A stretch of 64,000 nucleotides of DNA from Pegea sp. RAD2-039 (taxonomy: Eukaryota; Chordata; Thaliacea; Salpida; Salpidae), in the NCBI GenBank assembly GCA_034620365.1, contig JAQGEQ010000043.1, forward strand, positions 496,001-560,000, given 5' to 3'. A program made the translations under genes and the position numbers. Positions 1 to 12,760 of this stretch are shown in pieces. The notes beneath the pieces were generated by a model. It was not told the DNA's origin. It ran no database searches and was given only the letters and a program-made list of their open reading frames with translations. Numbering within the stretch: position 1 is the stretch's first letter; each line of letters starts with the position of its first letter.

Positions 1-552
1 TTATTTCAACTCACTATTAGTACAATTGTTAAGTTTTTATTCATAATTCGATTAGTAAATCATTAATTTAATAGACTGCTGTAGAAGCTACTGTAAAGTA
101 CTAACTTTATTAAACTCTAGAAAATTCTTTTGAGCAAAAGAACAATTTTTCTGAAATAAAATTTTTGTTCTAAACTATATGTTTTTATAAGTAGAGTTAA
201 AGTTTAAGTGCTTTATTGTTTCATATGCCATTATAAAAAATGTGAAAAAATAAATAAACATTAATTTTAAAAAAAGTTGAACTTTTTTGTATAACATTTT
301 ACAAATACCTTTCTAGTTTTTATCAAAATGCTATAGTTGAAAAACCGGTAATATCTCATAAGCATTCTATGATTTACGTTTTAACAGGTCGCATTCTTCG
401 TCAACTACTTACGCTAGTATTTTATTAGCTACACTTTAATTGGTTCGTTGATGTTTCAAAAAATATACGTAAAATCTAAAGAGTAGTTTTACCTTTAAAG
501 AGTTTAATTTTAATCGTTTTTGTTGAAAATAATATTTTGAACAGAAATTAAA
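1..552. other. Upstream non-coding sequence
   Basis: AT-rich sequence 5' of the SLC22-like gene. I see no coding exon, repeat or clear core promoter in it. It probably holds the promoter and 5' UTR of the gene that starts at 553, but no specific element can be named. Confidence 0.5.
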
Positions 553-3405
553 ATGATTCATGAATTAGATGATCTACAAACAAAACTAGGAGGATCAAGC
601 ACTTTACATGCTCTGTCTTGTTTAGCTGCTTTTATTGCAGGATTAGGTCCAGGATTTTCAACTCAATTTGCTGTATTTTCGAGTGCTGTTCCTGATTTTA
701 GGCAAGTTTAATTGTCTTATAATTATAATATTAAATAATTTAAAAATCATCTAAAGTTTCACCTGTTTCATTTACAGGTGTTACTTACCTTACAATACAT
801 CAGGTCTAAGTGAAGAAGAAGTTCTAAATTTAACTGTTCCATATTCAATAAAAAAGAATGTAAAAGTATTTTTAGTTTACAAAAAAATTAAATTATTACA
901 CTTCAGAAATATGAAAGATGTTTTCATTACGTGATAAATGAAAGTGCAAAAAACAATGGTATTAAAGAGAATAACATTGGAAGCGATAGGGTTCCTTGTG
1001 AAAATGGTTACGTTTACAGTAAAAAACAGTTCGAATCAACAACAATTTCAGAAGTATTCATGATATTAAAAATGTTTATTGTAATTAAGACATATTTAAG
1101 TTTACGTGAATAAAATACCTACATTTATCTATTTTATTTTCAAATAGTCAATTATTGGTAGCCAGGTATTTAATTTATAAATAACTTTTTATTTGATTTT
1201 TAACTAGTGGGATTTGGTTTGTGATCGAGAATATCTTGACACTTTAGTCAACACTCTTATTTGTGTTGGTTACTTCTTGGGTTCTGTGGCTTGTGGACCT
1301 ATATGTGACTGGTAATTTGTTTAAAGTTGTAACATTTGAAAACAAACTTCTATATGTGTTATAAAATAATAATTTTTACAAGTGATTAACTTGTTGGTAC
1401 AATTATCTGAACAAAAAGAACTTAGGTTTGGAAGAAAAAAGTCTATGCTGCTTTTCACTATTTTGTTCATTACTTCTGCAACTGTAACATGTTTGGTGAA
1501 AACAGAAGAAGCATTTATTTCATTCCGTTGCATTTTAGCGGGATGTGCTATTGCCAACTATATTTCCTCTTTCACTTACGGTGCACAAGATTTGATTTTG
1601 TTTTAATCATCTATAGAAGCTTTCCAAAAAAATCTTTATCTGAAAATTGATACTTACACAGCAATTGAAATATGTCCTAAGGAGTCAAGAACTACTGTGG
1701 CATTTCTTCTTCAAACATGTCAAACCTTATCACACGTCATTATACCTTTATTTGGTTTTATTTTTCGTCAGTGGAGAGTTGTCGGTTTTGCTGGCAGCCT
1801 CTTATCTGTTCCATTTTTATTTCTGTATCCAATTATCCCTGAATCACCCAGGTACGAAACCATTAAACTTCACCACCATTTGATTATTTAAAAAATGATT
1901 TTAAATGATATATTTAAACGAGATGTTATAATTTTGCGTTTCTAGTTTACCAACTTTATGAGTTTTAGGTGGCTTTTGTCAAGAAGCAGGTTAAACGAAG
2001 CTAAGCACGTTTGTCAAAGATTTGCTAAAAGTAATAATACAGAGTTACAAGAAAGTGATTGGGATGAACTGATGTCTGTAAAAGTTAAAAAAGTAAGAAA
2101 GATTTTTTATAAGAATAACTTGACTCTAGATTACTTTTAAAGCATATATTATCAATCTGCAGAATAAAGATAATGTTAACTACAGTGTACTAGATTTATT
2201 TAAGCAAAAAAGATGCAGATTTTTGTCATTTATGATTTTTCTTACATGGTGTATGAATTATTTAATTTTTTATGGTATGATTCTCAACATCAAAAACTTT
2301 TTTGGTAAGTATTTATTTAAATACTTCACTATCAATAAATTAAAAAATCTGTTTAAAACAAACAGGTGACATTTACATAAATAGCTCAATAAATGCTGCA
2401 ATAGAAATGTGTGGAAATTTGTTTGGTCTGTTAAACTCAAATTTTGAAAGAAGAAATCTTCTGGTTGTTTCTTTTTTTTCCGCTGGACTAGCCTGTATTG
2501 CTTCAACTCTTTGTGAAACATTTTCTAATGGAAACATAAGCAAGTTCAAATTGCTTTTAAAATTAACAATTTTCGAAAGTTTTCATCATTTTTACCCAGA
2601 TATCATGTACCTGTCTGTTGGTTTTGCTCTTTTTGGAAAGATGAATTCTCAATTTATTAATATTACATTGTACTCAACAACAACTGAAGTTTATCCAACA
2701 CTGGCAAGGTGGGTAAACATTTACCCAAATAATAAATTTTCATTGGAAAGTTAAAGCTGTTAAGCCATCCATTACTACAATTTCATTAATACTTTGATAT
2801 AAAAAAGAGTTTTTAATTTACAAATAAATAAGCTCAGTTTCATCAGGACTTTAACTAATAGTTGTTTTTACTTATGATTTTGTTTGTTGCTTAAAAATGT
2901 CACAGAGGTACAGGACTCAGTTTTGGTTCAATATCAGCTCGTGTTGGTTGCCTCTTAGCACCTCGAATCGTTCAACTTCAATCTACTACTCCATGGATCA
3001 CACAAGTTAGATTTTATTCTGATGTATAAAGAATTTCTTACAAGAATTTTTTGAGGGGTTTCAAGTTTTAAAACATAAATGACACTAATATAGAAGCTTG
3101 TCAAAACAATCCAACTTTTTAACTTATCTGGAATATTTCTAGGCTATCTTTGCTCTGGCTGCTTTTATTGGTTCAGTTGCAGCAGTATTTTTTCCAGAAT
3201 GTAAAAATACCACTCTTTTTATGACATTAGAGGCTGCTGAAGAGTTCTACTGCAAACGTATGGTGGCATATAACAAGATTTTCGGGTAATTCTTAATTAA
3301 TCTTTAATAAGCTTTATCTAAACAGTAATTCTTTACTAAAGAAGTGAAAAAAATGAAAAAGAAGAAGTAAAACCAGAAGAATTGCAGTTAACCGCAGTAG
3401 GCTAA
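553..3405 (+). CDS. SLC22-type organic cation/carnitine transporter family protein
   Basis: Major-facilitator transporter of the plasma membrane, likely moving organic ions; the substrate cannot be read from sequence. Twelve exons: 553-701, 778-859, 907-1053, 1208-1311, 1426-1580, 1662-1851, 1969-2092, 2163-2304, 2366-2708, 2906-3005, 3143-3285, 3342-3405. They join in phase into 580 codons, close to the usual 550 or so of SLC22. Family marks are WDLVC at residue 127, a long Cys-containing extracellular loop after the first helix, the MFS loop motif DWFGRK at 160-165, PESPR at 272-276, and the late stretch TTTEVYPTLARGTG. The C-terminus is acidic and lysine-rich. Intron 1 uses a GC donor (AG|GCAAGT). 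A 60-nt piece of exon 9 (about 2541-2600) also has GC-AG ends and interrupts the match to the family, so the true protein may be 560 residues. Stopping at 3289 instead of splicing to 3342 would give a shorter tail and is less convincing. Confidence 0.88.
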
Positions 3406-4279
3406 CTTTTCAATGGAATCACTAGTTTAAATAGAAAGTGACAAACATATACAAATCATTCTTTTCATTTACGTTGATTTTTCTCTCTTGAATAATTATA
3501 TACAAAAGTACTAATTATAATTTAATTTGATAAGTGAAAACATTTTTTTAAACAAAATTCAAGTTTAAATTGAAATGATTTGAAAAGATTATTTAATAAA
3601 TTTGATTTTTAATGCTTTAAATTAAATTTGTTGAAATGATTTTGTTTAAGTTGATTGAACATTTTTATATGTAAAATATCGTTTTAAAAACTTGTCTTAT
3701 AGGCGAAATTCTGAGTTAATTACTTAGAAGGTTTAAATTATCAAGCAAACAGACTTTCTATAACGTTTTTGTAATTTTAAAAGAATTAAACAAGTTTCCA
3801 AAAATTTAGTTTGAAGAATTTAAATGAGTTTTTTTAAATTTAATAAACAGATTCTATATCAAGCTTTTGTTTTGAGGTTAAGAAACTATTCTCTTAATAA
3901 ACAGCTTGGAATACATTTGATATTTAATTTATGATAAATTTAATTAATTCATCAAACGGATTATGGAGTTTTAATTAAAAACGTCTTTATATCTTACTAA
4001 CTACTTAATATAAAGCAATTAGAGCGAACTCAACAAAAGATACTTTCCAAAAAACATTTTAAATATTTAACAAAAATATTTAAAACAACTTTTCGCCTGG
4101 ATTAGAATCTGTAGATTGAAAAGGGTAATTTAAAAAATACAAAAAATATACCCAATAAGATTAGAGGTAAAAAATAAAATACAAATTGAAAAGTAATTAG
4201 ACTTAAAAGACTCAAACTAGACTCACCACACAAAATATTTGTTTAGAATTCGTTCTTTAACTTCAAATCAAATTTTCAA
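3406..4279. other. Intergenic AT-rich sequence
   Basis: Follows the SLC22-like stop codon. I see only AT-rich sequence, with possible polyadenylation AATAAA-like words near 3590, and no exon-like stretch. Confidence 0.4.
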
Positions 4280-4990
4280 ATCTTTTAAGACAAGAAATGT
4301 CTGGACACTAATGAAACTGCATCACATTTATTTGTCCTCAGTTAGAGTGAAACTCTTCCTTAAAATCTATCCAAAGATCATTCACTATTTTCTAAGATGT
4401 GGCGTACCATTTTTCTAATATGATGACCGTCTCTTTAAGCTAAATATAAGATCCTTGCAATATCAACACCTTTTTTATGACCTTGTATAACTAATTAGAA
4501 TAATTAATAGTTTTTTGAAACTTAATTTCATAAATACTTTTTCGATCATAATCACTTATGCGTCCTCAGAGGTTCTTTATTCAAAATTAAACTGCTGAAC
4601 AACTTTAATAGCATCAGTGGAGTAAAATATCATTTAATAGGGTGACCAAGGATTGAAATTCTCTTCCCAATTCCATCACTACATTCAAATCAATCACATC
4701 TTTAACAATTTTGTTTAAAAATTAAATTCAAATAGTTTTCTTGACAAGTGATATAAAAATCTGCCAGCTTCCTCACTTTCTTCTTCTATTTTGTTTTATT
4801 AAATTTTTTATATATAATTTCAGTTTACCTATGCTTTTACAGTATTTATATTCTTTCTGTATTAATCTTAGTTTATAATACCTAAAACCTTTCAATAATC
4901 TTTTTGCTCATAATACTTGTTTTTCGTTCGCTATAAGAGCGGTTGAATTTGTAAATTGCAGCCACGCGTTGAATAAGTAAATAAAATATC
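4280..4990 (+). mobile_element. 3' fragment of a non-LTR retrotransposon (LINE family B)
   Basis: Decayed 3' end of a LINE. It aligns by eye with the end of the longer copy at 16.9-17.6 kb. The two share a stretch like GATGTGGC(G/A)TACC followed by a GACCGTCT block (4397-4440 here, 17158-17195 there), and then the same order of conserved words to the end. Near 4740-4775 the sequence matches the reverse complement of 15311-15347 with about three mismatches over 37 bases. It ends in an A/T-rich AAATAAAAT tail. It encodes no intact protein. Confidence 0.7.
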
Positions 4991-6664
4991 TCAAATACTT
5001 AAAAAATTATTTCTACATCAGGAAATCGAATAAATTGTATATTTATTAAAAATACATGTATTACTGAAAATTGCATCAGAGCATTCTGACTGTTTTTTGA
5101 TATATGATAAATCTACTATCAGTTCAAACTGGTTTTATGAAAATATTTAAACTTTTAGCCGAGGAAAATCACATGATAAAATATCATTATCAACACCAAT
5201 GTAAATTAAACAAGTTAAAAAAGAAAGAAGTATCGAAAGAATGAGGTTTACATAAGACAGTAAATAATGATTAAAATATTTTATAGAGAATGTTTTATAA
5301 AAATGATTATATAAAAATATATTTTTATAAATGTGAAATAGTAATCAACAAAATTTGTAGATAATAATATATATAATTATAAATTATATAATTTGGTTGT
5401 ATTTGTAGTGGCGTAAGTAGAATTTTTTGAAAAATTTAATAATTTTTTCAAAAATATATTTACTTTATTGTTAACGTAGCTTTTATGTTGTAGATGGTAA
5501 TATCAGCAGTACTAAAATATCAACTCTTCAAATTAGATGCTGATGATTTAGAAATATATTAAAATATAACGCTCAAGGTATAAGATTATATATAAGTGAT
5601 TGTCGCTGTTATTTGCTGTCATAATTTTCATCTGGATGTTTTATAAAAATAGTCAAAATCAAATATTCAATTATAGTTATTAAAAGTTATAATTCGTAAA
5701 TTTAAATATTTAAAAACAATCTTTTTTTTGCTTTCACTTTTTGGGCATAGAAGCAATTCTTTTTTTTTTGAATAGAAAATAATGCCAAGAGTAAAATTAA
5801 ATAAATTAAAAAAGTCAAGAATAATATCAATAAGTGGTACCCAGTAATCACATGTTCAAAGTAAGCTTGTTTGAGAACAAATTATAAATATTGATTAGAA
5901 ACACTAAAAGTCTAAATGAAAAAATCTTTATCAAATAATGCAGTATTTATTTGACGGAAACCACCAAACACAAACAACTAAAACTGCAGCGTAATCTCTA
6001 CTAGTTTTGGTTTAAAGCAGTTCATTAGATTACAATCATGTTGATGCTTGTCAAATAGTTAGTCTTAAATTTTAATTAACTAGAAATAGTTTCATAACTA
6101 ACTACTTTTTAAATATTAAATTACTCAATTTGAATTAAAAATCCTCAAAACTGGTGGTTATATAAAAAACACTCCATAAAAGTTAGGAAATGCTTGGCTG
6201 CTTTTCACAAAGACTATTTTAGACAAACAGAAATATTTCAGAAGTTTTTTCTTAAATGTTTGAGAATAGAAGGAATGAAACCCGAAATTTTTGAAAACTG
6301 AAAATATATTTCAAAAAATCACCATGAATAGAAGTAATTACCAAAAATATTGTATTTTGTACTGCATACTGTTTCAAACGTATTATCGATGTTAATAAAT
6401 AAAAAATTGCCACAAAAATAACTTCGAGTAAAAAACAAAAGTGTAAAGCTATTAAAATGAAATCATAAAAAAGATTTGTACATAGATTGACAAATAAGAT
6501 TGAGCTAAACAAATGCCGACATCAGTTCAGAGTTGCAAACAGTTCAGCTAGCTGTTGTATTATGAAAAACTACTTTTTATTTTTGAATTAAAGGAAAAAT
6601 GAAGTGCATTATGAAAAAAATATACATTGGTCTTGTTGCTTAAACAAAACCAGATAAATTTAAC
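4991..6664. other. Intergenic AT-rich sequence
   Basis: Lies between a LINE fragment and the 3' end of the DOMON/b561 gene. Open frames here are short and lack family resemblance. I see no RNA gene or ordered repeat. The left part may contain more decayed transposon sequence that cannot be recognised by eye. Confidence 0.4.
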
Positions 6665-9600
6665 TCAAACAGATATGTAATAAGCCAAAGTAATCATAAA
6701 GCCCAAGTTAGTGATCACTATATAAGCCAACAGACAAAATCTTGCAATCTAAAATAAAAAAAGGAAATTATTAAAATCTTATCTCGAAATATCTCACATT
6801 TATTAACAAATAAGTCAACTAAATTTTGTAAAACAATTAAATCAAGATCTTACTTCAAAAGAAGATTCATCAGACTTTTTTCGACCTGAAAGAAATATTT
6901 TTTCGTTGTTTTTAGTTGAAGAGTTTTTACAAAATTTCTTTAATTGTTGATTTTTAAGCTTTTATTTATTCAGTGACAGATTTTTAGTGAAATAAGTAAA
7001 AAATTGGAGGTTTAAATGATTATTTGTACTTTTAGATATAAAAAAAGTCAAATTTATTTAGACAGAACTTTAAATCATGAGCAAAATACCATTTTTAATA
7101 AATTCAAAAAAATATGAGTTTGTATACTCAAAATAACAGAAGTTACGACTCACCAGTATTCTGGCCATAAGTAAGTGAAATTATTTCTAAAATAACTTCT
7201 GCTACAGCTTGGTTGACCACAAAAGCGGTCATGATCCATACAGTGAAAGTGGGCAGGTTTAAAATACTTAATTTAAGACCTGCATATATATAACAAAAAT
7301 TTCATGTTTTCCATCAATGATTTCTACTTTTATAAAATAATTGAAAACTTATCAATATGCGAATAAAAAAGTGAAAATAAAACCAGGGAGATACCAATTC
7401 CAAAAAATTTGAAACTATCTATTTGAAGATGTATTGAAGAAACGTAAATGAATCTCACCGAGGAAAATAGCAACTACAGATAGAATACGAGCAAGTGAAC
7501 CAATGAACCAGTGCCCCCAATTAAAATAGATCCGTTTGGAATGATCAGGGGCAGGGCGGAACAGCGCCATACAAGGGTTAATTACAGCTAGAATAGTCAC
7601 CACGAGTCCTATAATAGGATGTGATCCAGAATTCTGTGGAGATTTTGTTAAAAGCTTCAAAAAAGTAAATTATTAATTTAAACATCAATTAAAATAAGTT
7701 CGATGAATTGCCTTGAAAAGTATTATCTACTAAAATATGGATTAACTTACTCGACTCCAACCTTTGATAGCAGAAAATATGACAATTAATCCAAGTAACG
7801 TGAGAAGAACAACCAAAACCATAAAAGAACGATGCAGCTAAATAAAAAATTTGTTTAAATTGAATAAAAAAAGAATTCAAAGATGAAATAAGTTGATGAA
7901 AGTTGAAGGAAACAATTTGTCTGAAATATATCAATCATTAAAAGCCGAAAGTAATAAAGGAAATGAAATTTCTTTTAGTTTCTCAGTTTCAACAGTTGTT
8001 TATTTCATTTGAACATAAAATTGAGGGCTTATAAGCAACTAATTACCTGGAACCATACTTTTGTATCTAAAATGGTTTTACTAGGCCATGAAGTTTTAAA
8101 GTGTCGCGCCATTATCACACCAATATTTGAAAATACCATCCAAGCAATTATCATAATGATTCTGCAAAAACATATTCAGTTGAACAACCGAAACTAGATA
8201 GTTACAAACAATTGCAACACCTTACATAATAAACATTTTGTAATTATTTGCAAAGTTGATAAATAAAAAGAGAGAAGTTTTTCACAATTCGATTAATTTA
8301 CAAGTAACATGATTACAGTAAATAGTTGAAAACAACATGAAATAATTTAATGAGGAAGTGACTAACGCGTGCGCTTTGATCAATTTAAGTCGTAAGCTGG
8401 TTGAAGCACCTCCAGAAGACGTAAACTCAGTGAAGTCTATAAGTGATGTTGAGTGACCACGATTTTCATGACCTTTATGTTTCAACATCGTACCAGCTGT
8501 GAAATATAAATCGTGATAAAACATGGAACTACTTATCATAGAAATACGAAACTAATTTATAAAATGATCAAATAATTGAATTATTTAAATATACTTGGAA
8601 ACATTTAACCAAACAAGATGTTACTCAATTCAATAAATTCAACTTTACCGGCAGATAACCCAGAGGTTGAATAAATTAGAAAGAATTTGTCTTTTACAAG
8701 ATCGAATACTCCAATTGAGTTTGTGATACTAGCTGGTCTGGTAAAAGAGCATTTAACTGCACCATTCAAAACACCATATTCCACTTTAGTAATATTTACC
8801 TGCAATTGTAATTGTTTATTTGTTACTAAAAGTGTTTTAGTTAAAATAATCATCTTAAATGATCTTAAATTTTACTTAATACTTTCAACAATTGTCTCAA
8901 AAAAATCAATCTAATAAACAAAATGGATTACAGAAAATGTTTTAAATATCACATACTGAAGTTGTATCAACAGGTGATGAATAAACACTTCCAATCGTCG
9001 AGACTCCAACTTTCGAACTAGTACAATAATAAACATCTGAGTTTTCCATTTTACCAGTTTTAGTAAAACCAAACGCTTGATACCCTCCTGAAGATGTCGA
9101 ATCACCAATAATATTAAAACGGAAACTATTTGATGATGAATCCTGTAAATATGCAGAATTTGAGGTATAAATAGTTTTTATCCTATTGATTTTCGAAAGT
9201 TATTGAAATATATTCAAAAAAAAAATGCGAAGGAAACCAGATAATTTATCTTTGATATATTTAAGTTATTATTTCAGATTTGAAAAAGTAAATGAAATTT
9301 CATGTAAGCTTAATAAAAGTGGTGAATAGATAATTTAAATATTTCATAAATTTACTTACATAACTCCATGAGAAGAATTTGCAATTTCCTGAAGCGGGTT
9401 CACAATTGTCAGGGGTAAAAAAACATCCCATCGTTTTACTACACTGAGATACCAAGCTAAAATATGCAATGTCATGACAGATAAGAAAAGTAAAGCAAAT
9501 CATTTCAACAACTAGGTAAACAGATCATTATTTACTTGTTATTTTTAATTTAAAAGGTATAGAAAACAAATTTGAAAAACATTACCTAAATTACTGGTAA

Positions 9601-12327
9601 ATAATCAACAAGTTTTATTAATTAAAAGTTATAAGATTTTTCCATTTCAAATCATAAAAACCTCAATATATGATTAAAAATTTGATCTTATACTTACTTG
9701 TCTGAAGTAAAATTAACTTTACCATCATTCAAACCAAAAATTTCGTTGTGGTATTGAGGTTCGCCACCTGATAAAATCAAAATTACAATTTAAAAATTCA
9801 ATTTAATTATGAAAATAAAATTTGAAAATTAGTAAGTACAACATAATTTATTAAAAGGTTGTCAACTGAATTGTTTAAATAACAGTGTTCAAAATACCTG
9901 TCCAGGGTCCTATTGCAAATATAACATAGAAATCTTCTTTGGTTAAATCAAACTCATTTTTTGCTCCATTACTTAAAGTTCGAAGTGATGTTTTAGTTCT
10001 TGTAAAAGTACATGTAGCAACACCATCTTTTGTTTCAGCCGTTACATTTGTCACAGATTTCTACAAATTAAAACCAACTCATTTTCTACTTCAATAATTT
10101 TAAGCTAAATTTGGTGAATGAAACAATAATATATAAAAATATTTTTATTGAAAACTAAAAATTATTATAGTTTAATTATGCTAATGATACTAAAGGTGTG
10201 AAAGCTTGAAAAATAAATAAAGACTGACATCTTCACAAAATTATTATTTTATTAGTAAACAGGAATTAAAAATGATTAATCTGTTTTCAATAAATGAGAT
10301 AAAACTTTAAATTTGAAACAACGTGACACCTGTCAACAAAAAGTTGACAAATTTTTAAGAAACGTGAAACTGTAAGAATGGTGAACAATTTGCAACCACC
10401 AATGTCTCAGCTGTCGAACTTCAAGGGGAGAAGGAATTGTAATACAGTTGGGGTGGGAGAAAGCTTTTAATGGAATAAAAAATTAAATAAAAAATGTATA
10501 ATTTTTTGGCTTTAAATCTTTAAATCACAGACTTAAGACGAGATCTCAATTACCTCCCTTACTTGATAGCAGCGACCAGCTTGTGATGGAGGCAGAGAAT
10601 AAAGCCCAATTGCTAAACAATCAGTTAAATAAAGCTTTTATAACCGACGGGGGCAATACTTCTGCTTCTCTCTCCTACTCCGACATTCTTACAAATGTCT
10701 GTGAGATGATAGATCTTGACATAACGATCGATATGGTAGCTAAAACTATGTATTCTGCTTATCAGGTAAAATCCAACAAACTCGTGTAGAAAGACCTTTA
10801 TCTACTCCTAGTTAAGTCACCAGTGGTGTTCCTCAGGGTTCTGTTCTGGGTCCCCTTATATTTTTACTTTTAATTAAAGACCTCATCAAAAGACTAGTAG
10901 CAGTAGATGATGTCAGTGCGTTTGTGTATGCAGAAGACATCAAGCTATTATCTTGTAATCCTTCAAAATTTCAAACTGTACTACACACTGTACAAACTGG
11001 CAGCTCACAATCCAGCCCACAAAGTCTGAACTTATAACTTTCTGCCGTAAACCAGCTGCGAATTCCTTAAACCAATATTCCATGAATAGATGGTATCTGA
11101 CTTTAAATGGCACAATTGTTTCCAAAACCTTTGGAAAATCAATCAACCTTGTCTATCTTATTATAAAGACCTTAATTCTCAGGATCCATAATTTTCTATC
11201 AACCTCTTCAAATTGTACGTCCAATGTCAGTGCATGGATGCCATATCAAGTCGGTGATATCAAATAATCGAATCTGTTCAGATAACATTTACGAGATTGG
11301 TATGCAGGAAATTTAATACTAAATACGATAGTTATAAACATCGTCTCAGCTTCTTAAATTTAGATACTTTGGAAATTCGACCTAATTATTATTTTTAAAA
11401 TTATCTACAAATTAGTTAACCTTTAATTCTATACTTTCTTCTCTATTAGTTCTTCCATCAAGTTATATTAACACAGACAACATACATTACACTTTGATAA
11501 GCCTTTAATCAGAGTAAACCTTTCTCAAAACGAACAATTAATACTTGGAACCAACTGCCATCAGACATTGCCATATCAGAATCACTCGTGCTGTTTAAGC
11601 TGAAGTGGGATCTTCTTAATATTGACTCAATTGCCATTTCTAAACTGTGATTCTTTTCTCTTTTTTATATTATTAACATTCAATGCAATTATTAACTGTT
11701 ATATCATATTGAGACTACTGATATGCAATGTGTTACCTCTATTTTTTATAATTTGTATCTTAATTATACATAATAATTATTATTTGTGGAAATGTTTGTT
11801 AGCAAGAGGTGCTCTCTTCAGGTACCCTCCTTTGCGTTTATTATAATAGACAAATATAAGAATTAAGTAAATTTTACTAACCGACAAACTTTTGTCGATG
11901 ATAGGGTGACCATGCTGTTCTTTAATTACTCCAGTTTTTAAACTATCGCCTGTACAAAAGTAAGTATCTGCATCTTGCATTTTATTCACAGTTGTGAAGC
12001 CTATAGCTGCATACTGTTTACCACCTCCAGTACTTCCACTCAATTCCATTTTGAAACTTTCTGATGCAGAGTCCTACAAACAATAAATTATAAAATTATA
12101 TCACATTTAACACCAATAACATCAATTATTTCAAGTATGATAAAACATTAAAAAAATAACATAATTACATAAGAATATGTGAAAAAGACACAATCTTTTG
12201 ATGTAGAATCACAATTTTTTGGAATTTGAATGCATGTTTTGGAAACACCACAACTATTTTCATTTATAGCTTTACAAATTATAGTGAATGATAAAAAAAA
12301 CAACCAAACATAATTTTGGCATCGCAT
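6665..12327 (-). CDS. Tandem-DOMON cytochrome b561 membrane protein (ferric-chelate reductase 1-like)
   Basis: Predicted transmembrane electron-transfer protein: extracellular heme-binding DOMON domains feeding a b561 core, probably reducing ferric iron or another acceptor. Fourteen exons from the 5' end: 12169-12327, 11882-12073, 9898-10060, 9698-9767, 9360-9456, 8957-9142, 8649-8799, 8367-8496, 8047-8161, 7751-7837, 7459-7654, 7154-7279, 6854-6885, 6665-6748. All phases agree, giving 595 residues (human FRRS1 is about 590). Order: signal peptide (about 1-20), Cys-rich linker and DOMON 1 (25-185), second linker and DOMON 2 (199-340), then five or six membrane helices. Likely heme-ligand histidines are H382 (KAH), H423 (LHR), H462 (SHP) and H498 (WGH), with the family words MARHFK and NWGHWFIG. 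No Reeler domain is seen where FRRS1 has one. An upstream in-frame ATG at 12396 would spoil the signal peptide, so 12327 was chosen. A LINE sits in intron 2. Confidence 0.9.
10520..11865 (+). mobile_element. Truncated LINE (family A) inside an intron
   Basis: 5'-truncated non-LTR retrotransposon lying opposite to the host gene, in the intron between its second and third exons. The reverse-transcriptase core is readable from 10816: SGVPQGSVLGPL, then a decayed active-site block YAEDIKLL where FADDTKL is usual. The pre-RT linker starts near 10586 (EAENKAQLLNNQLNKAF). Downstream, 11271-11620 carries the usual LINE C-terminal words, including TWNQLPSD and SLVLFK. Several frameshifts and stops make it non-functional. 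The end (11622-11865) matches the copy at 13690-14142 on the other strand, including TTTCTAAACTGTGATTCTTT and the GTGCTCTCTTCAGGTACCCTC tail. Confidence 0.85.
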
Positions 12328-12444
12328 TTTATAAGATTTCTGAAAGAAATTAAATAAATTCTTGAAAATTCCTTTAAAAAGATGAAGATTTTTCATTTTG
12401 TGAAAAAATTGTAAAAATAAAACAATAATATTAGAAAGATATTT
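12328..12444. promoter_or_regulatory. Likely 5' UTR and promoter side of the DOMON/b561 gene
   Basis: Short AT-rich stretch directly upstream (on the minus strand) of the chosen start codon. It includes an in-frame upstream ATG at 12396. No core promoter element can be named; the placement rests only on position. Confidence 0.3.
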
Positions 12445-12760
12445 ATATATAAATTATACAGCTCTTATAATCAAAAATAAAACAATATAAGAAAGATAAT
12501 AGAAAATATAAAGTATCACAATTTAGCATAATTAATATAGAAAGAATATAAACATTGCAAGGACATAAGTAAAATATAAATGATAATCAAAGATTTGATA
12601 CAAAAAATTAAGTGAAGAAACTGGCTCTCATACAAGACTTATTTAGAAAATAACTTAAATCATATTTTCAAAGTCAAATTTGAGGGGATAATAGATTTTG
12701 ATGTAGTGATGGAGTCTATAAGATAATTTCAACTTTATATAAATATAAAAGTATTTATAA
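12445..12760 (-). mobile_element. LINE family B 3' end, minus orientation
   Basis: Reads in the same order as 15125-15440: an A/T tail, then CAGCTCTTATA, a block around AAAGTATCACAATTTAG, AAGAATATAAACATTGCAAGGACATA, GAAACTGGC and TTTTGATGTAGTGATGGAG. All of these have counterparts in the other copy (such as GATGAAACTGGCAG and TTTTGATACAGTGAGAG). This is a decayed 3' fragment with no coding capacity. Confidence 0.65.

Noticed and set aside
3287..3289. TAA at 3287 as the transporter stop
   Set aside because: The stop overlaps a splice donor (GG|GTAATT). Splicing to 3342 keeps phase and gives a typical charged C-terminal tail ending at 3405.
6252..6512. 86-codon minus-strand frame as a membrane peptide gene
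   Set aside because: Hydrophobic only because the DNA is T-rich on that strand; no start context, splice partner or family match.
8687..8914. 75-codon plus-strand frame
   Set aside because: It is the antisense of a DOMON exon on the minus strand, whose phase and domain content are well supported.
12328..12396. Longer N-terminus for the DOMON/b561 protein
   Set aside because: The in-frame upstream ATG would place a basic, aromatic stretch before the signal peptide. The ATG at 12325-12327 gives a normal secretory start.
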